From Motacilla alba alba (lineage: Eukaryota; Chordata; Aves; Passeriformes; Motacillidae): a DNA stretch of 64,000 bases. Positions within the stretch are counted from its first letter, which is position 1; every line of letters starts with the position of its first letter. The stretch lies in the NCBI RefSeq assembly GCF_015832195.1, contig NC_052018.1:30160115-30224114 (forward strand), read 5' to 3'. Shown piece after piece: positions 1 to 12,480 of this stretch. Below the pieces are notes generated by a model. That model ran no database searches and was not told the origin of the DNA. It was given only the letters and a program-made list of their open reading frames with translations. The translations under genes were made by a program, and so were the position numbers.

Positions 1-589
1 AGTACCTCAGTTTCTCAGTTGCATTAAAAGAAAGTGTCATAAATAAGACTATCAATTTTCTACTTGTAATTCAAACAAGAATAAAATCAAAATATTTACT
101 AACACTGAAGTAATAATTTTGCTGTCATTTTATCTGCTAATTAGTATTCACTGAGTCTGAAGTATAGCTGGGGAATTCTTAAGTGATTGGGATGCTCCTA
201 TTTTATTTACCTTTTGGCATTAAAAACATTATATTTTTTTCAAAATCAAGGAAGGAGGCAAAAATTGATCTGCCTTTCTGTTTTGCTTTTGTATTTACAA
301 AAGCATACCCTGCCCGCTAAACCACTTAGGCCATGCAAGAAAACCTCAACTAAATGTAGACTGGAATCTCTGCCTTGCATGCATGCTGGCTCTGGCTGTT
401 GTCAATAATCCGGAGTTTTGGAACTCTGGAGCTCGGAAGTGACTTACAGGAGCCAAAAATAAGGAATAGGCTCAATCACACTGAACTGCAGCTGCTTCCC
501 TGTTCAGTTTTTGGTCTCCTGTTGTTCATTGCGGTGTCCTGTGTGGAGGATGGTGCTGTCTGTGAGATGCAGCACAAACTTCTCGTCTA
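1..589. other. Unannotated AT-rich DNA
   Basis: I see no gene or recognisable repeat here. Two short plus-strand open frames (73 and 97 codons) overlap each other in different frames and show no domain or repeat-family resemblance. The second runs into the CR1 tail that follows, so it is not a gene. Confidence 0.6.
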
Positions 590-716
590 TGAGGTGTCTG
601 TAGATGTGGCACACAGGGTTGTGCTTAAGTGGTGGACTTGGCAGTGCTGGCTTAATGGTAGGACATGATAACCTCTTGGAGGCCTTTTCCAGCCTGAATG
701 ATTCTATGATCCTGTG
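590..716 (+). mobile_element. CR1 LINE, 3'-end fragment
   Basis: This is the 3' terminus of a CR1 non-LTR retrotransposon. The stretch 'gtggacttggcagtgctgg' followed by 'cttaatggtaggac', then 'ggccttttccagcctgaatg' and the terminal 'attctatgatcctgtgag', follows the order of the avian CR1 3' untranslated region. Only about 120 bp is recognisable, consistent with the severe 5' truncation usual for CR1. The left boundary is uncertain because divergence rises upstream. It has no coding capacity and no visible target-site duplication, which is normal for CR1. Confidence 0.75.
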
Positions 717-3700
717 AGACGTTCCTTGCTTTATAAGAAGAGAAGCATAAGCAAAGTGCTTCTGGTGAACTTCAGGGTTGTGATGTACCGGGTGTGGGTC
801 CAAAGCTTTGAACAAACTGTCTGAAGAATTCAAAAGTCTAAAGGGCTTTGCGTGTCCTACAGGTAACAACTGTTGAACTGGCTGATAAGGCCCAGTTTCT
901 GTGCACTGGCTCGTTAGAAGTTGGTCTGCAATGAAATTATACTCTTTGTTTTAATTTTCTGTGCAGAGACAGAATGCTTTTGACTTGAAAATAATGAATA
1001 AAAAAACCCTATGGCTACCAGGTTATTTGGAAATAAGTAATGTAAGAATGTGTTAAAATACAGTAAATTAGTTGTTAAGTGAACTTCCTTGCCTTGCCTC
1101 CACTTTATTTCAGCTGAATTAAAAAAGAAAACAAGATCCTTAAAAAAGTAAAAACTTAATGACTTTGTTAGAAAAAATAAAAATACATAATTGAATTCAC
1201 TTTTTTTTCCTGACTGCATATTTGATAAAACTTAGGAAATCATGATTCTTTAGAGACTCTGTCAGATTATAGGCTAATGGCTATGAGTTTAAGCCCACTC
1301 AGAAGGATAGTATGTCAGCCCCCACAGCAGAAAAAGGGGGAGTGTGAGCTTAGTTTAATGTGGCAATTAATAATATTGAATTTAAAATTATTGCTAAATA
1401 ATAATTTTAAAGCACTTTGATGTGTTCATTTGCAGAATCTGTTTCTACAGAACGCCGAGTTATATTGAAAGATTGTGAATGTAATTCATTACCAGCACAG
1501 TTAATGTTGATGGGTTATCTTACAGGTCACTGAACCAAACCATGTAAATTACTTACTTACTTCTAATCAGTCTAGGGAAAAATGGATACAATTTTCTGTA
1601 GATTTTTCTCCACTTTTTCTCCACACCTGCAATTGTGTTAAATTGAGAAAAAGAATGATTAAACCTTAAGCATCTGTTACATGACTTTCCTGCTTGCCAT
1701 GCTGAGCAAGCTTCATCTGATTTCAGTGAGACTTTGATCACACATTTTGCAGAAAAAGCCTCCCTCGAATTTCATACACTATCTTAGTCTCTCAGCTTTT
1801 AACTCTTACCTAGAATAGCTTGTCTGAAACAGAGACCCTTAATTACAAAAGTGCACACTGCAGAACTGAGTGTAAAATTACTTTAGTAGAGTCATTAGAC
1901 ATTTGGTCAAAAATTGAAAAAAAATCCACTAAACTAATCATAATGTCAAATATAATAACTTTTTATTAAAACTAGTCTTCGTTAAGGAAATATTTCAGAG
2001 TGATTATTCATGCCTAATTAATTTCACTAATTGGTAGTGATTTTGATAATACTTTCACATAATAATACTTTAAATGTAGATATCCTATTGTTATGGTGAA
2101 CTCAATGATATAAGCATTAAAACCAAAATACAGATAGACTGTTACAATGCAATTTACGTTGGCCATTTTTTAAGAAAGCAATTGAAAAGTTAAAAGCACG
2201 TCAGGAGACTGATCAGATTAATGCACTCAGTTTTGATGTACTGTAGTTATCACAGAAATATTAATGACTTATCTCTAATGAAAGGAAAAAAGGTTTTTAC
2301 CTACCACTGTGTCTGAAATTATTAGGTTTCAGACACAGTGTGACAGTTCTGAAGTAAGCTTTTATGCTATAATATAATTTGAAATTTAAAATCTAGTTTT
2401 ACTCTGCTATTGCCATCTATTCCACAGGATGTAAAACTGAACATCTTGACTGGTTGAGGTCAAATCATGGTCATCTGACATGTTTTTTCAAGTACACAAA
2501 ATATAGCCAAGAAAGAACTTTGAAATCATAATTTAAACAACTTAAATTTTGACACGGAGACAGTATTGCCCACAGAATGCTGCCTGTATTCCAAATGGAG
2601 AATTTTATGGCTGCTATCAGCTTTTAGGATAGCTGTTCTTTAAAAGTCAGTATTAGCATCTGTAGGTACAGAATGTAGTGTAGCTTTTACAGGTAAAGGA
2701 ATATCTATGTAGCAGTTTTCCACTTGGAACACTGAAAAGCTTACATTCTTTCCTATTTCAAAGCATTTCTTCACTGAATATTTGCTGAGTGCCCTGAGAA
2801 CTAGAAAAAGAGTGAAACATCTTCAACACCTTTTCATTTCCATTTAAAACCAAATTAAATTTTCACTGTGTTGATAACCATTTTACTTTTGCTTTCCATG
2901 CAACTTTACTTCAGGATTCTTTGAGCCGACTGCATACTTAAAGAAATACCTACAAATGTTTGATGCAGATATTTAATATGATTTTATCGCAGTTGTTTGC
3001 ATTGCAGCCTTGCTTTACAGATTCAGTGAGGGAGCAGAAGTATATCATGCATTCTAATCATTCACATAACTCAAATTTAAGATAATTAGTATTTTGAAAG
3101 CTTTGTTTGAAGTGAGAATTATTTGCAGATCTTTCAATATGAATAGCTTTCAATAAGAAAAGATTTTAAAGAGAGTTCTGATATTTTGGTAAGATTTTTT
3201 AGTGAGCAAAAATAAAGGGATACATTCAATCCTGTATAGATAGTTCTTCAGGTGTGTCAATTATAATCTTTGGTTTTTTTTCATTACAAATTACTAGCTC
3301 TTAAAACCTGTCTTATGGTTCTTTAGTAGTGATTTGAGTGCTCGGTTAATACTTTTTAGGTATGAGGCTATTTTAAAAGGATCTTTCTTTCATAGGAATA
3401 GGTCCACATAAATAATAGATCTGCTGTTAAAGCAGAGGCAGAGTTCAGTTACTTCTGCAGCTGTAGGTTGGTATTATATCCAGTTTTAAACCACCCACAT
3501 TTCCATAGCATCCACCCAGTCATGTGTTAAGTGGCACGATTAACATCTGTCGTGTGTGCTTCACTGTCAGCCTTAGAAAGCTGGGTACGTAGGATAACAA
3601 TTTATTTTAGTAGAGCTAATTTTAATTGTATTTCTCTATGCCTGAATTAGAAAAGGCAGACCTGAAGATGTGTCCTTGAAGCAGAAGGCAATGATGGTAT

Positions 3701-3802
3701 ACATACCTAGTGAGACTTAAAGTCCTCATTTCAGCTGATCTATGAGAAAGTTGGCTCCTGCTGAGTGGGGTTTTCCTTTTGAAGTGTCAGGTTCCTTGCA
3801 TT
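717..3802. other. Unannotated AT-rich DNA
   Basis: Mostly AT-rich single-copy-looking sequence with many A and T runs. I see no exon, RNA gene or recognisable transposon, apart from the perfect 14-bp hairpin listed at 2305-2340. Short minus-strand open frames near 914-1219 and 1553-1741 are low-complexity and look like chance. Confidence 0.55.
2305..2340. repeat. Perfect 14-bp inverted repeat (hairpin)
   Basis: The arm 'cactgtgtctgaaa' (2305-2318) is followed after an 8-base spacer by its exact reverse complement 'tttcagacacagtg' (2327-2340). The stem is short for a miRNA precursor and has no extension on either side. It may be a relic of a small palindromic transposon end or a chance palindrome. 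Confidence 0.8.
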
Positions 3803-3888
3803 CTCCAGAAAGCTCCGTGGTTCAAAATGGTGGCCAACAATCAATGGTGGTTGTTGTCCACCATTTCCAGACATAGAGTTTTCTGGAG
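3803..3888 (+). repeat. 38-bp imperfect inverted repeat, pre-miRNA-like hairpin
   Basis: Left arm 3803-3840 and right arm 3851-3888 pair over 38 positions with no insertion or deletion, around a 10-base loop (3841-3850). The loop-proximal 16 bp ('aaatggtggccaacaa' against 'ttgttgtccaccattt') has one mismatch. The outer part ('ctccagaaagctc' against 'gagttttctggag') is also nearly complete. If transcribed from the plus strand, three differences become G:U wobbles, leaving about five mismatches. Length and loop size fit a pre-miRNA, but a palindromic transposon relic is equally possible. Pairing was worked out by eye. I recognise no known miRNA seed. Confidence 0.75.
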
Positions 3889-6800
3889 CTCCTGGACCTT
3901 TAAAGACCCTGGAGATGAGGTGTGGGTGAGAGGATGACACAGGTGGTGACTGCATAGCTGCTTCAGTAGTTCAGTTTCCTGCCTAAGCTTCGACTCTGTA
4001 CTTAAAAATATCGGATGCTGGCATCTCTAAATTTCAGTTCCAAGTGGTGGGAAATGCACAAGATCAGTTGTTTTTGTCTCAAATGTTGCCATCTTGGCCT
4101 GAACTCAAATGACAGCAGCTGTTCTCATGAGATTTCAATTTCAGCCAACTGAAAAAACAGTCTTTTCCTTTTCAGATCTAGCCAGCTAGTGATGGTGGCA
4201 GTGACTTCTCTTCACAATTTTAGGAATCCATACATCACCTCCCACATGCCACATATGCATGAAGAATAAAATGGACTCCAGTGTGCTATGTATTTATCAT
4301 TTCTGCTGAATGGAGTTGTGTATTTTGTATGTGGAAAACATGGCCCAGTCCTCCAGTGTTCAGCATTTATATTTGGTATGCAACATATTTACTAAGGATT
4401 TATGTGTAAAGATCTGTAAAACAAAAAACTTTCCTCTAGGGAAGCACTGACTGGGAATGACTTCCACCTTCAGTTACACGCAATGCTATTGAAATTCCAA
4501 CTCCTTCTGACTGATCTCTGCTAATGTTCACTTGCCCTTCTGCCTCTCCAGCTTTCAGCAGCATATGGAGCATCAACAGACTCGTGGGCAGCTTGGCTTG
4601 ACCTAAAAAAAATCAGAAAGCAGTACGGATTTTAAAAATAGGGTGCGGAAGCTGAAGGCAACTCGTGCTTCTGTCTCACAGGAACAGGAGTGGCAGAGGT
4701 CAAAGAGGACTTGGTGTGTGTGTTGAGAGGATTAGGACCAGGTATGAAGGGAAAAAATAGGGTTGTACTTCTCCTCTCCTCTCTTACAAATGGGTGTGTT
4801 CCTTGAGTGTGGCATGGGACAATGACTTCTATAGTCTCTGATGGAAGGTGAAAGGTGCTCCCTTCCCCCAGGGTGCCAGCACTGTGTCCACAGTCTCCAG
4901 CCTTCTAACTGATGGGTTTTCAGTCCCTGGCTGCTCTTCTGGGGTACCTTGTTTCCAGGCACCTTTTTCCTCAGCACCATCCAGGGTGGGCACCGTGTGA
5001 TCCTGACGGCTGGCTAGGGAGATGTCCCGAATATATGTCTTTAGTGCCCCAAAAGACAGAAAATTATGGTTTGGAATAATGCAGATTTGGTTCAATTTAG
5101 ACTGTAGGAAAGAAGGAAAACACTGAGAATTTATCATACTTGTGAATAACCACTTGTATGAGAGTTTGGGTTTTTCTCAGTCTTTCTCCCACCTGAATTC
5201 ATAGAACTCCTGATGGTCAGCCTGAGAGTCATCTTGTTCAGGCTTCTTCTCATGTTGTAGAGAGGAAAGTCTAAAACTTTCTGTCTGAGAGTTTATTTAA
5301 TCCAGGGATGTGGAATTCCCAGCCAGATTGATAGGAGGTTAAATTCGTGATTGTGGGCTGAAAAACTGAGTGACACATTTGAAGCTTGATCTTAGATGTG
5401 AGGTATCAAAGGGAGAGTGCCTTTTCTAGGCGGGTGCAATGCTGTTCTTACTGAAACCTTGTGGAGCTGAGAGAAGTTAGCTGATCGCTGTTACATGTGT
5501 AAAGATGAAGCTCTCTGGCTATATACAGCAGTCCTCTGGATGTTCAGACACCATAAAAGAAAATCTGGCCCCAAATATTCTTGGTATGTTGTGTATGCCA
5601 CATCCAAGTCCAAGCCTATGCTAGAATGTGCTCACTTAGAAACCATCAGTGGAATTCAACTTAACAAATATAAGTGCATGCCTGTACTGGAAATCTCTGT
5701 TCAAGTTTGTAACATGAAATTCTCTGTAGCTGTCATTGGAGAGGAATGGGCCTTTGTTAGGGTAGATTCATCTCATCCTGAGGTCCATATTTTTCTATGC
5801 CGACTACAGATGAAACCTAGAGTGAGTAACTCAGCTAGCGATACCATTTTTTGGTAGGTGTGTGAAGATATGCACGTTGAATCTCCCTCCTTGTGGCAGT
5901 GAGGCAACACGGAGCTGCTTGCCAGTAGCTATGTGTCAGAGCTAAATCCTCTTTCTCAGGATCAGGAAATTGGAAGCAGTTCCTGGATGCCTGTCCTGTG
6001 CATCTGAGAGTTACAGCACAGGGGGATATCTTGCTCAAAAATCTGTGTTAATGAACACTTAGAGAAAACATAAAAATAATCTTAAGGGGAACATTCTCAT
6101 TTGCAGTCAGGACTATGGATAAAGAGCTGGCAAAGTCTACCTGGAGCTGGATGTAATGTTATAAGGAAGAGAAACATGAACTGCCAATAAATCCTCAAGG
6201 TAACCCATCCCTCAAACTAACAGGTCTGGGACTAGGAATTTAGAAGATTCTCCTGTATCTTGCTGGATGACCTTGAAAATACTTTTTCTTCTTGTTATAT
6301 TTCTATTTCCCAGTAAATATAATGTGGACAAGGCATTTATTTCTTGCAAAGGCCTTTGCGTTGGTTGAAGACAATTTACAGGGTGGCACCTGAGAAACAA
6401 GCTATCTCCCCTTTAGTTTTAAGGACTACCCTTCCACCAGTAAGGAGAGACAAATGTGAAAAAAAAAATTTAAAAAAATTTTAAAAAGTTTAGTAAAAAT
6501 GGAAAAAATAATGGGCAAAATAACAGTAAAAATTACCAGATACAGAAGTGCTGATTCCCATGGATTGCCTGGGGAAGGAGGAGAAACAAGATATGCAAAG
6601 ATATGGAATACAACACACATTTTTTGGGTTACCCAGGACACCCTTTGTCAGGCCAAATGAGGAGGTTCTGTGCAAGTGCTGAAGAGTTTTCTCCTGGTAC
6701 TGGAGAGATATGGAACTCCAAAACATTACTGTAGAACTGCAATTTAATTTTAGCCAATAGGTCTTAGTATAAGATATCATTAGAAATGTTATATGAGTAG

Positions 6801-9800
6801 ATGCAGTAACTTAACCAATGATGAGAGAAAAAACTTACAGGTGGAGGATACCAAATGTAGCTCTAATTGTGCTGGAAATTAGGTGACTTAAAGTAGTAAA
6901 AAATAGTCCATGTTTTCAAAATGCAGAGGTCAGGAAGCAAGCTTTATAGTAAACAGAAAATAGACTTGCTCATCTTTCATAGGAAAAGATGATTTTGTAA
7001 AAGCAACAGATAAATCAACATAAAACTAAATAAAACATAGTGATAATAATACACAAGTGCTTTCTAATGAAGGTTTTTCTATTAGTGATAAAGTAAAATA
7101 TGTTGTTTAGAAACTGAATCCATGTTCATGCTTGGCTTATCTGACAGAGACAACAAACCTTCCTTGATTATGTGAATTTATGTGATCTTTGATTATAGTG
7201 ACATTGGTAAGATTTCTTCCATTTTCCATATGTGAATTCTGCTTAAATTGTAGAGCTTAGGCTTTTAATTTAAGCAGTTCTACATTTTTTTTTCAGTTTT
7301 TTTAACCTCTACAAGAACATCATGCTTTCTTTATTGGCGTCTCAAATTCTCCCTGTCTAGGCCATATAGAAATAGTGTTTTACCTTCTCTGTTGCTATTA
7401 ACACAGTGTGACAGGGTATGAGAATGACCTAAGTTTTTTACAGGACATCAGGTTGTGTTGCCTTGCCCAGAGATAGAAGGATGGATGTTTACTGTGAGAA
7501 TCTTTCTAGAGCTTGGGAGTAGAGGATCTGGGTGATTGCAGTAATTCCCAGCATGAACTGATGTAAAGCAGGTTTTTCATTGAGGGATTCCAGTCAGGTG
7601 ATCCACAATGATGTCTGGAGGTAGAAGTGAATGTAGTCAGTAGATGCTGAAGTGAAGTGCTGCAATGAGGTCTGCACAAAAGCATGTTGTGTCTGCAGCC
7701 CTAATCGAAGGAAGTGAATTACCTTAGTCGGTCTTGAGCAGAATGTGAGGAGCAGGGCTCGTTTGTGTCCAGCTGACATGTGCTGTTATTAAAAATGACA
7801 ATGGCAAGGACACCACTCAAGTGCACCACAGGTGCCCTGAATGCAGTTACATTTTTGACTTTTGAAACACTGAATTGTGAATGGTTTTCAACAAATCAGA
7901 TGGAACATACAGAAAAAAAATGGTTCAATAGTCCAATAAGAAATTTTGTTAGCATATGCTTTTCCAAAAGCAATTTTATTGTCACATTGATTTTGAGTTC
8001 TCCTTAACAACAGTGAAAAGAAACCAATGGGATTTTTAAAATTAATGTAGCACTTGATTGCTATTCTAAAATAAATATGCTTTTTTGCAGTGTAATTATT
8101 CAAATGATTTGTATCTGATTTATATATTAAAACACTTGGAATTGCATTTACATTTTTAAAGACATGTGCTACCTTGTCTGTCCAACCATACAGGTACCGC
8201 AGTTTAGCCTGTATCAGGCTAATGCTGATGTGACTCCACACATGCAATATCTGTTACCCAAGTTTATATTTTTCCTTTCTACCTAGAAAAATGAAATCCA
8301 ATACATATAGGTGAAGTGGTTTAAAACATCAGTAGCTGTTCTCTGCCAGCAGAAGGTCACAGTCAGCTCTGAGCTGCCTTAGTGGGTTGGGTTTGCTGTC
8401 ACCTACTCCTGTACAAAGTCAGCTGGGTTGGCTTATGCCTTTGCTGGGGGTGTGTGTGGTTGTTCAGTCACTCATGGAAAACAACTGCAGGAACTTGCTC
8501 CTAAACTGTTACAGATGTTTCAAATTATTGCCAACTCTGTAGGGCTCTGGTACAATGCTGTGTGCAGACCAAGGCTTTTTAAAAAATGTCAAAAGTATCA
8601 CAAGTCATCTTAACAACCGTGAGGAGTGTTTTAGAACTATTTTTGCCCTAATTGTACATTGGGAAGAGAGACAGTTCCTTGCAAGAACAGGACTTCCTAA
8701 TAATGAATTTATAAGAATAAAACTTGTAAAGTGTATTTGACAGTATTTAGCAGCTGCAGAATTTCGTCATTTGTTCCCTGATTTCATGCTGTCAAATCTG
8801 ACAACATGAACTAGTGCCAATCTTTGCTTTGAAAGACAATTTCCTTTTTATAAAAATTCTAATTATTAAAGTTAAATTTAGATTTTATGAAAAGGAAGTT
8901 TTTAGTCCTTTATATTTGTCAAATAGCTTTCAAAAACTAAGTTGGTTCTACCTTTGACAATTAGTCAAAACGATATTTACTGAAAACCGTGTGTTTTTTT
9001 CCACCTTCTGCTACCAATGGATGAAGGTGGTGTGAATGGCAAGGAAGGCACTTGTATTTTTGATACACATAAAACCTGGTTATCAACTGTGTAGAAGTCT
9101 GGATTTATTAACCATTTTCAGACACATTTAGTTGGGCACACTTGGATCTCATTTAGCTAAAGATACTATTGATCATGCATGCTAAAGATACTATTGATCA
9201 TGCACTGCATGGGGAGGAGAGGGTGTTCAACTTGGGAAGTTAACTTGGATGTTGCCATAATTTTGGGTCCTAAAGATATACAACCCTTTTGTATTTGAAA
9301 TAACAGTGCTTTTAATACCCCTCTTGATTGAATTTTCAGGTACTATAGGCAAAGGTTTGAATTAATGCAGATTAGCAGCTGCTCCTGTAACCTATGCTCT
9401 GGATACAGGCTATCTCAGATCAGATGCTGCTGGCCTTCTGAACTGTTCTGTGCTTTGTCCAGATTCCATCACAACCCAGAAAGCACAGACCAGTTATTCC
9501 GCTGCTTACCTGAAAATAATGCATGTGACTGTTTATGGTTTGGGGGCAAGATACACTTTTATTAACTAGCAGCCAGCTAGTCTCCTGACCTCTTTCCCTG
9601 GAATACACCAGACTTCTGGATGCAGAACTGATGTAAATGTACACTTGACTGGTAATTATGGATTTGAGCCCTTTTCCCTCCTTCCCCAAGTGAACTTAGT
9701 GTAGAGACTATAATGAGAGTTACAGTAAGTACATTGCTGACCATGCAGGAGACTTTGGTGCTGGTGTTCTGGGGCTTCTTGACTATGTTTTCACAAGTAT

Positions 9801-10051
9801 AAGCAATAGAGGTGGGACCACTGAAAGAAATGCTAATGAAACATGAATTTTCTGCACCATCTGATGAAACAACCATGTTCAGCTTCTGAAACAATATTCC
9901 TGAATGAACAGTTTTGAACTTACAGTATTATACTGCTGAAATTCTACCCTAGTTCTCTGGAAAATAATGAAGCATATACATTAAGAATGAGAAAATCTTA
10001 GCACACTGCAAAATATTGTAGAACACATACCTAGGAGGCATCCAGTGCACA
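3889..10051. other. Unannotated DNA, no gene seen
   Basis: About 6 kb without a supportable gene. The longest plus-strand open frame, 5495-5857 (120 codons), is rich in Trp, Cys and His, has no recognisable domain and lacks obvious splice or promoter context, so I do not call it. Minus-strand frames near 4829-5137 and 7888-8247 are similar. A 25-bp tandem duplication sits at 9156-9205. A weak resemblance to a minus-strand CR1 end near 5205-5335 was not strong enough to annotate. Confidence 0.5.
9156..9205. repeat. 25-bp tandem duplication, two copies
   Basis: The unit beginning 'gctaaagatactattgatca' occurs at 9156 and again at 9181, a period of 25 bases, with the copies essentially identical over the shared length. 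This looks like a recent replication-slippage duplication. It contains an internal 'tgatca' palindrome. Confidence 0.9.
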
Positions 10052-10652
10052 CAGACTCATAGAACAGCTAAGATGGGAAGGAACCTCTGGAGATCGTCTA
10101 GACCAGCTCCCCTGCTCAAGTAGGGTCAGTTGAAGCAGATTGCTCTGGGCCACATTCAGTCAGATTTTGAGAATCTCCAAGGATGGAAACTCCACAACCT
10201 CTGCAGGAAACCTGTGTTCAATCAACCTCTTGATTAAAAAAGCAAGGTTTTCTCATGTTTAAAAGGAATTTCCTGTATTTCAGTTTGTGACATTTGGTCC
10301 TTGTCCATTCACTGGCTCCCATAGAGAAAAGCCTTGCTCAGTCTTCTTTGTACCCTCCCATCACATATTACACACATTATTGAGATGCCCTGACCCTCTG
10401 TTCTCCAGGATGAACAGTTCCAACTCTCTCAGTCTCCCCTTGTATGACCTGCACTTGTCTTTGTGATCCTTTGCAGATCCTGCTCCAGTAGGTCCATGTC
10501 TCTCTTGTACTGGGAAGCCCTGAACTGGACAGAGTACTCCAGGTGTGGCCTTACCAGGGCTGAGTAGAGGGGCAGGATCACATCCCTTGACCTGCTGGCA
10601 GTGCCCCCACCTCATGCAGGTCAGGATGGTGTTGACCTTCTTTGTGAAGCTT
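10052..10652 (-). mobile_element. CR1 LINE, 3' portion in minus orientation
   Basis: Read on the minus strand this is about 600 bp of a CR1 element: the C-terminal end of ORF2 followed by the 3' untranslated region. On the plus strand it opens with the reversed tail ('actcatagaacagctaagat', then 'gggaaggaacctctggag'). It continues through the reversed coding part, with 'ctgttctccaggatgaacag' at about 10400 and 'ctccaggtgtggccttacca' near 10539. It stops near 'gaccttctttgtgaag', where similarity to CR1 is lost, consistent with 5' truncation. Frameshifts and stops show it is dead. It is the only clearly minus-oriented CR1 in the window. Confidence 0.9.
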
Positions 10653-11419
10653 ATATGGTCTAGTATTGTGTGGCAGGTTTCACTAGAGAGAAATAAAATT
10701 TTAGGAGTGAACTAGCTTGAATTACATTTTTAAATGGCAAAATATGGCCTCAGTAAAGCGACCAATGTGTGCTAGTAAACTACAGGAGAGAAACTGTCAA
10801 TCTGGGAATGAGACAACTGCCCACAGAGGCTTCAGTGATCAATGAAAGCAACCTAAAGAACCACCAGAGTGTATTTCTTGGGAAATCTCTTGGCCTGGGA
10901 ATAAGCCTTGGGGTGGCATTGGGCAAGGGGCTAGGACATCTCATAGGCTACCAAGCTACCAATAATACGCTGCAGCCTGTGGGAGTTCTCTGTATAAGCT
11001 CCATTTTTATGTAACTGTCTTCTTATTAGAGTTGTATTTCGTTACATATCTAAAATACTCCTGCTGCTGGCTTTGCATAAAGCCAGTTGTAAGGAATGGT
11101 TAGGGGTGAGTCTTTGTGTTTTCCCTCTCCCTTGCTTCCAATTATTTATTTAGTCATGAGAACATGATGAGGAACTGTTTGGATTTTTTTTTTCCCCCAC
11201 ATGCTGGGTGATTAAGGACCTAAGTGCTGAAGACCCACTTTCCCCTTCCTTGAGCATCATTTTCTCTTCCACCCAATTTGCAATAAGTTTTTTAGGCTCT
11301 GCTGGAGCTCATGAAACATTTATACCTGTGGTTATATGGTACATTTTGTAGCACTTGTACTCTGGTATTACTGTGTGCCTTTAGCCACATGACATCCTTG
11401 TGTCTAACCCGAGGGACGT
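10653..11419. other. Unannotated DNA between two CR1 copies
   Basis: No gene seen. An 81-codon open frame at 10769-11014 has a Gly/Leu-rich stretch but no recognisable domain. The rest is unremarkable AT-rich sequence. Confidence 0.5.
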
Positions 11420-12480
11420 GGATTTTACTGATGGACCACTTGGTGAATAAGGAATGGATGCACTTCAGCTGTAGTCAGTGACTCAGTGTCCAGGTGGGGA
11501 CCAGTGACAAGTGATGTTCCTCAGGGACTGGTGTTGTGCCTGATGCTGTTTGACATCTTTGTTGGCAACACGGACAGTTTGCCAGCAAGTTTGCCAATGA
11601 CACTGAGCTGTGCGGTGGGGTCAGCACGCTGAGGAAAGGGATGTTGTCCAGAGGGATGTGGACAAGCATGCCTGTGTAAACCCTATGAAGCTCTACAAGG
11701 CTAGATTCAAGGTTCTACAGATGGATCAGTGCAATCCCAAGTACAAGTACACACTGGGTGGTGAATGGATTGAGAGCTGCCCTGAAGAGGTCTTGGTGGG
11801 TGTTGGTGCATGAGAAGCTCAGCATGACACAGCAATGTGCACTTGCAGTCCAGAAAGCCAAACATATCCTGGGCTGCTTCAAAAGATGCATGTCCAGCAG
11901 GGCAAGGGAGTTATTCTCCCCTTCTGCTTCAAGGGAGTTATTCTTCCCCTTCTCTCCACCTGAAGCACTGCATCTGCCTCTGGAACCCTAACATAAGAAC
12001 GACATGGACCTATTGGAATGAATCTAGAGGAGTATCATGAAGATGACCAGAGGGCTGGACCACCCCTCCTAAGAAGACAGGCTGAGAGATTTGAGTCGTT
12101 CAGCCTGCAGAAGAAAAGGCTCTGGAGAGACCTTATAGCAGCCTTCTAGTACCTGAAGGGGGCCTATGGGGGCTAAAAAAGCTATAGAGGGGCTTTTTTA
12201 CAGGGGCATGTGGTGATAGGGCAAGGGGGAGTGGCTTTAAAAGGAAAGAGGGTAGATTTAGATTAGATACAAGGAATAAGTTTGTTATTGAGAAAATGGT
12301 GAAGCACTGGCACAGGTTGCCTAGAGAAATTGTATATATCCCATTCCAGGAGGTACTCAAGGCCAGGTTGGGTGGGGCCTTGAACAACCTGGTCTTAATG
12401 GTAGGTGTCCGTGGCAGGGGGGTTGGAACTAATGGTCTTTAATATCTCTTTGAAACCAGACCATTCTAATTGTATGATAT
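11420..12480 (+). mobile_element. CR1 LINE, reverse transcriptase C-terminal part to 3' end
   Basis: This is a 5'-truncated CR1 of about 1.06 kb. Conceptual translation recovers reverse-transcriptase landmarks in shifting frames: a 'DVPQG' block near 11513 (family SGVPQGS), an 'LFDIFVGNTDS' block near 11548, and 'KFANDTELCGG' at about 11588-11620, the position of the catalytic FADD motif. One of the two catalytic aspartates is replaced by asparagine there. The ORF2 C-terminus follows ('NPKYKYTLGGEWIES' near 11734, then 'LGCFKR'), and then the 3' UTR, ending near 'accattctaattgtatgata'. Internal stops, frameshifts and a local duplication at 11907-11956 show long inactivity. Confidence 0.92.
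11907..11956 (+). repeat. Short internal duplication within CR1
   Basis: The string 'caagggagttattct' followed by 'ccccttct' occurs twice about 30 bases apart inside the CR1 copy. Known CR1 coding sequence is continuous at this point, so the second copy was probably added after insertion. Confidence 0.75.

Noticed and set aside
5205..5335. Possible minus-strand CR1 3' end ('attcatagaactcctgatgg' to 'ccagggatgtgg')
   Set aside because: Only the two ends faintly resemble CR1; the middle does not align by eye.
5495..5857. 120-codon plus-strand open frame
   Set aside because: No recognisable domain, no splice or promoter context, and composition like the surrounding DNA. Frames of this length are expected by chance in 64 kb.
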